A stretch of DNA of 64,000 nucleotides, taken from Sinorhizobium sp. B11 (GTDB taxonomy: Bacteria > Pseudomonadota > Alphaproteobacteria > Rhizobiales > Rhizobiaceae). How positions within the stretch are numbered: position 1 is the stretch's first letter; each line of letters starts with the position of its first letter. Below, piece by piece: positions 7,769-15,830 of the stretch. The stretch is from contig CP091033.1 of the NCBI GenBank assembly GCA_039725955.1, positions 1,240,001-1,304,000 of the forward strand. Direction: 5' to 3'. A program made the position numbers and the translations under genes. The notes beneath the pieces were generated by a model. The model made no database searches, was not told the DNA's origin, and worked only from the letters and a program-made list of their open reading frames with translations.

Positions 7769-9562
7769 TCAGCTATCGGCAAGAATGACGTCAGCCGCCT
7801 TCTCGGCGATCATGTAGACCGCCGTGGCAAGGAAGTATCCGGGAATTCGAGGGAAGACCGAAGCATCGACGACGCGCAGGCCTTCGATACCGTGCACCCG
7901 GAAACGGCTGTCGAGCACGCCGCCATCTTCCCGACGACCGATGGCGCAAGTGCCGCAGGCATGGTGGCCCCAGGCATTTTCGGCGACGTAGTTTCGAAGC
8001 GCCTCATCGCTCTCGTTTTGCCGGCCGGGCTCCTCTTCGCAAGCGATGAGATCGTCCATGGCATCGTTGACCTTCCTGACGAAGCGAATGGCATGGACAA
8101 CGGCGTCGAGGTCGAGGTCGTAATTGCCGGTCCCCTCGGAGAAGGAATGGAAGACGACGGCAGGCAGGACAGTGGGATCGGCACTTCTCAACCGGACCGT
8201 TCCGCCCTGATTTTCGGTATAGGCCTTGAGGATCGCCCAGGTCATGTAATCCGGCTTGCGGATGCGCGCGGAATAATCGGGATAATAGCCGCGGAAATCG
8301 GCCAGCAGCGAGAAACAATGCAGGTCGGGTTCCGTCAGCGTGTCGCGGGATTTGAGCGTCAGGGAAAACATGACGCCGTTGCTCGTATAGTTGCCGATGC
8401 GGAACCTGCGCCATCGCCTGTAATGAGCGTCGCGCGTCGTATAGGTCACGCCCTTGAGCGCCGACCAGGGTTCGTTCATCCGGCTGACGACTCCGACCTC
8501 ATAGCGGTCCTGCAGGTTCCGCCCAACGCGTGGAAGCGCTTCGACGACACGGATCTTGTGCTTGCGCAGATGCGCGGGATCGCCGATGCCGGAAAGCATC
8601 AGAAGTTGCGGCGAGGCGAAGGCGCCGCCTGAGAGGATGATCTCGCGCCCGGCCCGGATGACCTGCTCACGTCCCTCACCGTCGACGCAGCGGACCGCCA
8701 CCGCCCGCTTGCCGTCAAATTCAATGCGCGTGACCGTGGTATTCAAACGAAGCGCTAGGCGGTCCGGGTGCCGCTTCAGGACGTCGAGTAGCCGCTCGCG
8801 CGGCCCGTGCCTGGTGTGGCGGCGCGTCGAAAGTGGCGTGACGCGCACGCCGCAGGCGCCGACATTCCAGTTGCGGCTGTCGTTCGGGTCGATCTCGGTC
8901 GTCTCCCAGTCGGAGCCCCTCTTGCCGAAAGCATCGGCGGCTGCGCCGACGCTGCGCAGCAGTGCCCGCCACAGCGGCCAGTCTCGCAGGACCCTGAGCG
9001 GCAGCGCCCGCTCCGTCGTCATCCACCCCCACCATCCGTGGCCGGTCGGGTTGAGGCCCGTTGCGGCGGCGAGCCATCGCCACAGGAAGAAACGGTAGCG
9101 GCAGCGTTCGATGCGCTCGAAATAACCCTGCATGTGCGAGGCCTTCCAGCTCTCGTCGCCGGTGATCGCAAAGATGTGGTTCCAGTCGCAATGATTGGGC
9201 CGCACGATGATCATCGCATGATGGGCGGTGCAGCCGCCGAGCCCGCGCACACGCGGATAGAGCACGCCATCCCTTTTCTTGCAGTAACGCCAGTCGCGCT
9301 CCTGCATCTCCTGGTTTTCGTAGTGGCGCACCCAATGGTTCTCAGCCATGCCGGGATGTTCCGAGGCAAAGGCGTGAAAGGCCGGCACGCGGGAGGCATC
9401 GGCAAGGGGCATGTCGGAACTGTCGCCCACCTTGGCGAGCGGATCGCCGCCAGCCTCGATGACGAGTACGGTCCGCCCCTCTTCGGCGAGCCGTGCGGCG
9501 ACGACGGCGCCGCCCGCTCCGCTGCCGATGACGATATAATCGTAGGTCTGCCCGCCGGACAT
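7769..9562 (-). CDS. GMC-family FAD-dependent oxidoreductase
   Basis: A 597-residue flavoprotein of the glucose-methanol-choline family. The FAD-binding GSGAGG motif is at residues 13-18, the mid-region carries GGCTAHHAMI and LSGGAFASPQLLMLSGIG, and the C-terminal block contains His534 (HHACGTCAIG). Aligned by eye with choline dehydrogenase, the second active-site residue (Asn in the NxNAP motif) falls on Ala579 in GYFLATAVYMIAEK, which is unusual. There is no signal peptide. It is the last gene of a six-gene operon, two bases after a diheme cytochrome, so an alcohol or aldehyde dehydrogenase passing electrons to c-type cytochromes is the natural guess. The cytoplasmic-looking N-terminus does not obviously fit with periplasmic hemes. 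Substrate unknown. Confidence 0.88.
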   Translation of the reverse strand: MSGGQTYDYIVIGSGAGGAVVAARLAEEGRTVLVIEAGGDPLAKVGDSSDMPLADASRVPAFHAFASEHPGMAENHWVRHYENQEMQERDWRYCKKRDGVLYPRVRGLGGCTAHHAMIIVRPNHCDWNHIFAITGDESWKASHMQGYFERIERCRYRFFLWRWLAAATGLNPTGHGWWGWMTTERALPLRVLRDWPLWRALLRSVGAAADAFGKRGSDWETTEIDPNDSRNWNVGACGVRVTPLSTRRHTRHGPRERLLDVLKRHPDRLALRLNTTVTRIEFDGKRAVAVRCVDGEGREQVIRAGREIILSGGAFASPQLLMLSGIGDPAHLRKHKIRVVEALPRVGRNLQDRYEVGVVSRMNEPWSALKGVTYTTRDAHYRRWRRFRIGNYTSNGVMFSLTLKSRDTLTEPDLHCFSLLADFRGYYPDYSARIRKPDYMTWAILKAYTENQGGTVRLRSADPTVLPAVVFHSFSEGTGNYDLDLDAVVHAIRFVRKVNDAMDDLIACEEEPGRQNESDEALRNYVAENAWGHHACGTCAIGRREDGGVLDSRFRVHGIEGLRVVDASVFPRIPGYFLATAVYMIAEKAADVILADS

Positions 9563-9564
9563 AG

Positions 9565-12354
9565 TCAGAACTGCTTCAGATAGGAGATCAGCGCGTTCTT
9601 GTCCGATTGCGGAAGATCGGCGCCGAATGTGTGCCCGCCATTGACGACATAGTCAGGACACTTGCTCAAGCCTATAAGGCGATCGACGAGCCTGGTGTCT
9701 CGCACCACCTTCTCGGCCTTGGCGAGCACGGCGGGATCGGCAAGCTCTTCCGGCGAGCATTGACCGCCGAGCTCGGAGAAGGCCCCGATCAGCGCCGGGC
9801 CGTTGGCGATCAGCCTCTTGTAGTTGGCGAACTTGTCCTCCTCGTCATTGTCGGGCAGCAGCTCGGTATTGGTCAGCGCGTTGACTGGGAAACCGGCAGG
9901 GAACGGGCCGATAGTGATCGAGCCGTCCTTCTTGAAGGCCCAACCGGCAACTCGGCTCAACAGGCCGGTGAAGGGCCGCACCTTGTCGGGCACGAAGCCC
10001 GGCGGCACAATCAGGCAGGAGGGAGCGCTCGTCCGGTAGATATAGCCGGGCACCGGCGCCTCGGTCATCTTGTCCATGCGGCGCGTCTGCGGCGAGAGCA
10101 TCTGGCGGATCGACCGATCGAAGACCGCAAGCCTGTTTTCGATGCAGGGCATATATGGATCGCGGGCGTCCGCCGCCGGACAAGAGGTGCCTCGCCCGGC
10201 GCCGTAACCGCCGGCATAGTCCTGATTGTAGTAGTCGGTCCCGTAATAGCTGTCTTCGTGGCCAACCGAATTATTGAGCAGGAAGGGCGCTGTTGACCAG
10301 AGGCTGACGAGTGAGGGTGGCCTCAGATAACCGCGCCCATTGCCTGCCGCCTGCAGCGGCGTCGCCGCCCCTGAAACCGGATGATTGACGGTCACCTCAT
10401 GCGGTGGTGGCAGCGATTTGTAGGTAGAAGAGGTGAAGTTGTCCCAAATATCGCCCGAAAGCCCGTTGGTGGCGATCGCGCTGCAGGCATTGGTGCGCAC
10501 GACATCCATCGGCACGCGCCGTTCCGTGGAAAGGTAATTGCCGTCGAGGAAGTCCTTTCCATCCGCATCCTTCTCGGTGACGAGCTTGACCATGCCTGCC
10601 TTGAAGGCATCTGACTGCGCCCAGGCCCAGTAGCGATCCCAGCATTCGCGATAATGCGGGCCGGACCCGCCGCCGGCGCATATGCCCTCATCGACGCCGA
10701 GATCCGGTGCGGGCACCGGCTGCTTGCTCGAATGGCAGGCCGCGCAGTTTTCGGCAAAGACGATCTTGCCGCGCTCGACCTCGACCGGATTGCGCGCTTC
10801 GAGCACCTTTTCCCCGACCGGCGTATCCTTCAAATGATCGGCGCGAGCGGCAACCAGAAAGAATATCGCCATGTCTGGTGTCATCGCCTCGGTCGCCTGC
10901 CAGTAGACCGAATTCTTCTGGGCATCGGCAATGCGGATCGGCGAGATCTTTTGCCCGCCGAGGAAGGGGCGGAAATGCAGCAGCCATTCTTCGCTGAAAA
11001 GGCCGATATTGAGATAGACGCGGTTGAGCGCACCGAGCGTGCCGACGGAATCGGCGCCGTCCTTCAGGACGCGCATCGAGGCAACGGTGCCGGTCGCCTT
11101 GTCGTAAAGCGAACCGAAGGCTGCGGTCTGCGGATAGTCCTGCGCCTGCTTGTTGTCCTTCTCGTCCCCCTTGATGATTTCCTTGCCTGTCTTCGCCCCG
11201 ATGCGCAGCCGCTCCAGGACGTCGTAGACGGCGTTCATGGTGCGGGGATTGTTCATGTAATCGCTCGAGACCAGCGACGTATCGAGCGAACCCGGCGGAT
11301 TCGTGTGGAAGAGCTGGAAGAGGAAGTTGCCTTCGTTCTGGGCCGGCTCCCCTGGCTTTGCGCGCGGCTTGGTGTTCCAGAAGAAGATGCGGTCGACCCA
11401 GAAATACTGGGCGCCGGGATTGGAGGAGATTTCAGAAAATTCGGGGCTCTCGACATTCTTCGGCGGATTGATCGGGTTGGGACCGACATGGCAGAAGGCG
11501 CAGGACATCCCGACGCGATAAGGTCGCACGAGATCCTTGTCGTTGTAATAGGACGGATCGGTGTAGTAGCGCAGCGCATCCCAATGTTCGGCGGCCTTGC
11601 TGTCGAAATCGGGGTTAGGGAAGAGACGCAGGCCCATGACGCCTGTCGGCTCGCCATAGTAGGAGCCGACCGGGATTTTCTTCTCTTCGCCCTTCACCTT
11701 GACCGTGGTACCGCGCGAGCCGATCTGCACGCCGGGATAACGGGCATCGGCCTCGGCATTTCCGCCGAAACTGTCGGCGGCGCAGTCCTTGTCGCGCTGA
11801 TCGAGCCACAGGCCCCAATGATCGGGATCGGCGCTCTTCGCGGCCGTGAAGCAGGGCTCATTGACGAGCCCGAGATAGCGGAAGCGATTGTCGCGGCCAT
11901 ATGCCATCGTCGGATGGGACGAAATGGTTTTCAGAAGATCGAAGGAGCCGATCGTGGCACGGGCGGCGAAATCCCAGAACTTGTCGTTACCGCCGGTCCA
12001 GACGATCCAGGCATTCTGCCCGCGGATCGCCGCCTTGCGGACGGCCTCCGGATCGAGGCCGGTGGCGGTTGCGACCTCCTTGATCTCGGCGGGATAATCG
12101 ACGCCGGCTGCCGGCGGCAAGAGCAGGCCCTTGTCCATCGCCGCAAAGTAAGACTCGCTCGCCCCTGGAAATTCCTCGACCTTACGGTGGACTTTCTTCG
12201 CTTCATCCTCGACACGGCCGAACTGGCCGGAATCCGGCTCGATCAGCCACCAGACGATGAGCGCAACCCCGACGATGGCGACGACGGCAAGAGTGACGAC
12301 CGCCACCACGATCCAGGCGAGAAACCGTACGATGCGCTGTCTGACGTTTGCCAT
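9565..12354 (-). CDS. Large membrane-anchored diheme cytochrome c
   Basis: A 929-residue protein with one N-terminal transmembrane anchor (about residues 9-37) and a large, presumably periplasmic, domain. Two CxxCH heme-attachment sites are visible: CAFCH (285-289) and CAACH (537-541). The C-terminus (GADLPQSDKNALISYLKQF) matches the ends of the two neighbouring cytochromes, so all three belong to one family, probably related to RoxA-like or diheme peroxidase-like proteins. The start at 12354 follows AGGAGGGATCG; an open extension upstream lacks support and would overlap the preceding gene. It probably carries electrons for, or acts with, the GMC and old-yellow-type enzymes of the operon. No specific catalytic function can be assigned. 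Confidence 0.82.
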   Translation of the reverse strand: MANVRQRIVRFLAWIVVAVVTLAVVAIVGVALIVWWLIEPDSGQFGRVEDEAKKVHRKVEEFPGASESYFAAMDKGLLLPPAAGVDYPAEIKEVATATGLDPEAVRKAAIRGQNAWIVWTGGNDKFWDFAARATIGSFDLLKTISSHPTMAYGRDNRFRYLGLVNEPCFTAAKSADPDHWGLWLDQRDKDCAADSFGGNAEADARYPGVQIGSRGTTVKVKGEEKKIPVGSYYGEPTGVMGLRLFPNPDFDSKAAEHWDALRYYTDPSYYNDKDLVRPYRVGMSCAFCHVGPNPINPPKNVESPEFSEISSNPGAQYFWVDRIFFWNTKPRAKPGEPAQNEGNFLFQLFHTNPPGSLDTSLVSSDYMNNPRTMNAVYDVLERLRIGAKTGKEIIKGDEKDNKQAQDYPQTAAFGSLYDKATGTVASMRVLKDGADSVGTLGALNRVYLNIGLFSEEWLLHFRPFLGGQKISPIRIADAQKNSVYWQATEAMTPDMAIFFLVAARADHLKDTPVGEKVLEARNPVEVERGKIVFAENCAACHSSKQPVPAPDLGVDEGICAGGGSGPHYRECWDRYWAWAQSDAFKAGMVKLVTEKDADGKDFLDGNYLSTERRVPMDVVRTNACSAIATNGLSGDIWDNFTSSTYKSLPPPHEVTVNHPVSGAATPLQAAGNGRGYLRPPSLVSLWSTAPFLLNNSVGHEDSYYGTDYYNQDYAGGYGAGRGTSCPAADARDPYMPCIENRLAVFDRSIRQMLSPQTRRMDKMTEAPVPGYIYRTSAPSCLIVPPGFVPDKVRPFTGLLSRVAGWAFKKDGSITIGPFPAGFPVNALTNTELLPDNDEEDKFANYKRLIANGPALIGAFSELGGQCSPEELADPAVLAKAEKVVRDTRLVDRLIGLSKCPDYVVNGGHTFGADLPQSDKNALISYLKQF

Positions 12355-12370
12355 CGATCCCTCCTGATGG

Positions 12371-13846
12371 TCAAAGTGTCTTGAGATAGGAAAGCAGCTG
12401 CTCCTTCGCCTCCTGAGGCAGATCCGTGCCCCAGAGGTGGCCGCCATTGCCGTTGCCCGGCTGGCTCGTATCGTAAAGCGTGCCGTACTGTTGCCCCGCT
12501 GTGTCACGCCCGCTCACGAAGCCGCCGTTCTCAGCATCCACCAGATCGTAGCCGCGGTAGAACTGTGTCGGCCGCTCGGCCGGTGGAAGCAGCAGGGCGC
12601 GCAATGTCGGGACGCTGCCATTATGCAGGTAGGGACCGCGTAGCCAGAGACCTCTGAGACCCGTCGCGACATAACCGTCAGTCTTCTGGAAGTTGGTAAA
12701 ACCCCAGGCATAACCAGGCTCGTAAGCCGCGTAGCGGTCGCGGGCCGCGGGGGTCCACATGTCCAGGCGATGGCGGTCCGTGCCGAGTTCGACGATCGAG
12801 ATCGGGGTCCGGTAGCGCGCACCCTTGGCATCGTGGCAGACGGCGCATCGCGCCAGATAGATCGCTCGACCGGCGTCTACCGCCGCCGCATCGACATGAT
12901 AGGAATCGCCTTCTGGCTTGAGCGGAGAAAAGGGCGACGGCGGCGGTCCCTGCAGGCGAATGAAATCGGTAATGCGGCGAAGCCCCTCTTCCGTCCCCCC
13001 GTAGGATTTGTAGGTCATGCCGTCACCGATCGCACCGGAAACTACGGTCTCGTAGAGGTCGGTCTGCAAGCCGTCCCAATGGAGCGAGAAGCGGCGCGTG
13101 TTGGTGGCGGAGAGATCGGCAAGCGACCACAGCGGCATCATGTCGGAATTGCCGATCGTGTGATCGTCGGCCAGTTCAAGATTCTGGAACTTGACCGGAT
13201 TGAAGGGATCGATCCGGCCAGGACCCCAGTCCGGCCGATCCTTCATCCAGGCGAAGCGTCGCCCCTGTTCCTGCAGGGCTGACCGGGTCGCTGGAATCAG
13301 GACGAAACGATAGAGCGCCCGCTCCCAGAGCGGCATGTCGTAGATCCTGCCGATCTCCGCCATCACCCGGTCGGCGGTGAAGCGCGGATCGGCGCCGACG
13401 GCGATCAGGAAGCGGATATAGGCCTGCGGATTGACCCTCGTTCCCGGCCCCGCCTCGACTAGCCGCGCCGGCTCGTCGGCGCGAAGCCGGTAGCTGCCCT
13501 GGTGGCAGAAGGCGCAGTTCGGCGCGACGCGCTCGATGACGCCGAGCGTCCTGACCGAAAGGCCGACCGGAACCTCGTCGCCGGTTCGCCAATAGAGGCC
13601 GAATGCGCCGTATCCATCGGCATTGGCGGGCAGATGCTCGGGAAAGAGCTGCGGCAGGACGCGCCAGATCCAGTAGGGAATGCCCTGCGCTTCTTCATTG
13701 CCAATCGAACCGTGATTGAAAACCTCCGCGAGATCGTTCGTCCGCGGCTGGGCCACCGGCCGGAAGAGCAGGAAGAACAGCGCGAAGGCGCCGACGACGA
13801 GCAGGACCAGAACGCCGAAAAGCCATTTCCAGAAGACGCGCCTCAT
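12371..13846 (-). CDS. Membrane-anchored diheme cytochrome c
   Basis: A 491-residue protein with an N-terminal membrane anchor (residues 5-29) and two heme c sites, CAFCH at 111-115 and CAVCH at 334-338. It is clearly paralogous to the 508-residue cytochrome encoded just upstream: both have HGSIG near residue 46-60, a DWGPGR(I/V)D segment, a YLHNGSVPTLR(A/D)LL block and the same C-terminal G-x-(D/E)LP ending. The start is the ATG at 13846, which overlaps the stop of the small membrane protein gene (ATGA). A much longer reading frame extends upstream but would cover that gene almost entirely. Its role is probably periplasmic electron transfer or peroxidase/oxygenase-like chemistry within this operon. 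Confidence 0.84.
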   Translation of the reverse strand: MRRVFWKWLFGVLVLLVVGAFALFFLLFRPVAQPRTNDLAEVFNHGSIGNEEAQGIPYWIWRVLPQLFPEHLPANADGYGAFGLYWRTGDEVPVGLSVRTLGVIERVAPNCAFCHQGSYRLRADEPARLVEAGPGTRVNPQAYIRFLIAVGADPRFTADRVMAEIGRIYDMPLWERALYRFVLIPATRSALQEQGRRFAWMKDRPDWGPGRIDPFNPVKFQNLELADDHTIGNSDMMPLWSLADLSATNTRRFSLHWDGLQTDLYETVVSGAIGDGMTYKSYGGTEEGLRRITDFIRLQGPPPSPFSPLKPEGDSYHVDAAAVDAGRAIYLARCAVCHDAKGARYRTPISIVELGTDRHRLDMWTPAARDRYAAYEPGYAWGFTNFQKTDGYVATGLRGLWLRGPYLHNGSVPTLRALLLPPAERPTQFYRGYDLVDAENGGFVSGRDTAGQQYGTLYDTSQPGNGNGGHLWGTDLPQEAKEQLLSYLKTL

Positions 13847-14274
13847 GCCGGTCTCCCTTCGGCGATATTCTGTTCGAGCCGCAGGATGCGCAGGAGACAG
13901 AAAAGCGTCGCGATGCCGACCGATCCGTCGAGGAAGACGCCGGCGAGATAGCCGAGCGGCTGGTCGAAGACGAAGACGGCAAGAAAGAAGAAAACCGTGC
14001 CGAGCGTACGGGAGGGGAAGACCGCGAGCCAGGCGAACACGCGGTAGCGGTCGATATCGAGCGTCGCCGGAATGTAGAAGATCGACAGGATCCCGAGCAG
14101 CAGACCGGCAAATCGCGGCCAGATCAGCTGGTTGACGGTAATTCCGAAGAGGCCGAGGATCCATTCCGGACAAAAGATGAGCGGCAGGACGAAGGCGAAG
14201 TTCAGAAGGATGCCGATCCAGACGAGGACCGCATGCCGTGCCTTCCATTTGCTGAGCGAGCGCGACTGGGTCAT
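13843..14274 (-). CDS. Small four-helix membrane protein of unknown function
   Basis: A 143-residue integral membrane protein with about four hydrophobic helices (around residues 15-35, 45-65, 80-100 and 105-128) separated by short loops. I do not recognise a family. It is overlapped by four bases at both ends by cytochrome genes, so its translation is coupled to theirs and it is surely part of the same system. Plausible roles are a quinone-side membrane subunit or an assembly factor for the anchored cytochromes, but no heme or quinone ligands stand out. It could equally be a DoxX-like or other small membrane-family protein. Confidence 0.7.
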   Translation of the reverse strand: MTQSRSLSKWKARHAVLVWIGILLNFAFVLPLIFCPEWILGLFGITVNQLIWPRFAGLLLGILSIFYIPATLDIDRYRVFAWLAVFPSRTLGTVFFFLAVFVFDQPLGYLAGVFLDGSVGIATLFCLLRILRLEQNIAEGRPA

Positions 14275-15797
14275 AGCGTTTTCATATATTCGACGAGGGC
14301 GTCTTTTGCCGCGTCCGGCAGCTCGGTGCCGTAGCGATATCCTTCATGGCCGGCATTGCCATTGCCGGGCCGCGTGGTGTCGTAGCGGAAGAGATCCCCT
14401 CCGGCCGACTGATCCGAGCGGTAGCCCACCCTGGCGAGATCGAATTCGTCGCTGCCACGAAACCAGACGGGCGGCCGCCTGGTGCTCGGCTCGAGCAGAT
14501 CGCGTAGCGTCGGCACCGAGCCGTTGTGCAGATAGGGCGAGCGCGCCCAGATGCCGTCGAGCGGGTGGTTGGCATAGCCGTCCGTCTTGTGGAAGCGGCT
14601 GAAGCGCCAGGGATAGCCGGCGTAAAGCAGGTTCTGCTCAGCAGCAAAATTTGCCGTATAGGAGGTCCAGCGTCCGGCATCGGTGCCGATATCAGCGAGC
14701 GGAACCGTCTTGCCGAGGCGTGTGAAACGCCGCCTGTCGTAGCTGTAGTCGTTCGCATCCTTGAAGCCGTGGCAATCGGCACAGTAATGCAGGAACAGCG
14801 TCTTGCCCTCCGCCACTTTCGCTTGATCGATCTTGGCTGCGGAAGGGAATGGGGGCGAAGGCAGATCCCACATCCAGTCCTCGATGCGCGCGATCGATGC
14901 CCGGTCGACCGTCACAGGCGTCACGCCGGCGCCGAGTGCGGCGCTCAGGTTTCGTTCGGCGACGGAATCATTGTTGCCGTCCCAATGGAGGTTCATGCCC
15001 TCTCGGGGGCGCTGGCGCCAGATGGCGGGATAGTCGGAAGAGCCGTTCAGCGCCGCGCCTGATATATGAGCCTCGTCCATGGGAAAGTTGAACTGCAGCG
15101 CCTTGTAAGGATTGAACGTATCCACGCGGCCGGGACCCCAATCCTCCTGACGCTTGACGAAATCGAGCTGGGTGCCGAGATCGAGGAAGGCGCTCTTGAC
15201 CCTTGGAAACACCACGTAACGATAGATCAGCCGCTCGAAGACATTGAGGTCACCTCCAACCTTGGGGCTATCGATCGTCGCAATCAGCGTGTCGGCGGTG
15301 AAGCCGGGATCGCGGCCGACGTCGATGAAGAAACGGATGAATTCCTGCAGACGCAGATTGTTGGACGGCGCGCCGGCAATGAGGTGGCGAACCGGATCGC
15401 CGGGCAGACGATAGGTGCCGACATGGCAGACGGAACAGTTGAGCCAGACCCGCTCGACGCCTGAGACCACGCGGCGCGACACCCCGATCGGAAGATCGTC
15501 GCCCGGCTTTTCGTAGAGGAAACCGAAGCGGCTCCAGCCTTCCGGCCCGAGCTTGTCGGCATACATGACCGGCAAGGCCTTGAAGACCCAATAGGGCGGC
15601 CCCGTCGCCGTCTCGCTGCCGATCGAGCCATGCATGAAATGCTCGCTCTGACTTTTGAACGCGACGACATACTGGTTGACGAAAACCAGATAGTAGACGA
15701 GCGCGAGCAACAGCAGCACGACGACCGCCAGCCACCAGCGGCGGTGGCGGGCGACGGCGATCTCGACGGGTGTCTTGCGGTCGTTGTCGCTGCTCAT
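14271..15797 (-). CDS. Membrane-anchored diheme cytochrome c
   Basis: A 508-residue protein with a single N-terminal anchor (about residues 21-41) and two heme c motifs, CSVCH (121-125) and CADCH (339-343). It is a tandem paralogue of the 491-residue cytochrome two genes downstream, sharing the FMHGSIGSE, DWGPGRVDTFNPYK, HWDGNND and YLHNGSVPTLRDLL blocks in the same order. The start ATG follows GGAGGGGATCC. It lies 33 bases after the flavin reductase gene and overlaps the small membrane protein gene. The family resembles RoxA-like/diheme peroxidase-like proteins; I infer a periplasmic redox role but cannot tell electron carrier from catalyst. Confidence 0.84.
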   Translation of the reverse strand: MSSDNDRKTPVEIAVARHRRWWLAVVVLLLLALVYYLVFVNQYVVAFKSQSEHFMHGSIGSETATGPPYWVFKALPVMYADKLGPEGWSRFGFLYEKPGDDLPIGVSRRVVSGVERVWLNCSVCHVGTYRLPGDPVRHLIAGAPSNNLRLQEFIRFFIDVGRDPGFTADTLIATIDSPKVGGDLNVFERLIYRYVVFPRVKSAFLDLGTQLDFVKRQEDWGPGRVDTFNPYKALQFNFPMDEAHISGAALNGSSDYPAIWRQRPREGMNLHWDGNNDSVAERNLSAALGAGVTPVTVDRASIARIEDWMWDLPSPPFPSAAKIDQAKVAEGKTLFLHYCADCHGFKDANDYSYDRRRFTRLGKTVPLADIGTDAGRWTSYTANFAAEQNLLYAGYPWRFSRFHKTDGYANHPLDGIWARSPYLHNGSVPTLRDLLEPSTRRPPVWFRGSDEFDLARVGYRSDQSAGGDLFRYDTTRPGNGNAGHEGYRYGTELPDAAKDALVEYMKTL

Positions 15798-15830
15798 GGA
15801 TCCCCTCCGAATGCGCGTGCGATGCGGGCC

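Noticed and set aside
10654..12384. Long open plus-strand frame of 576 codons opposite the large cytochrome gene
   Set aside because: It is antisense to a gene with heme motifs and a ribosome site; its translation has no domain and the frame stays open because of GC-rich codon bias.
13847..14248. N-terminal extension of the 491-residue cytochrome
   Set aside because: It would overlap the small membrane protein gene almost completely; the ATG at 13846 begins a proper membrane anchor and couples to the upstream stop.
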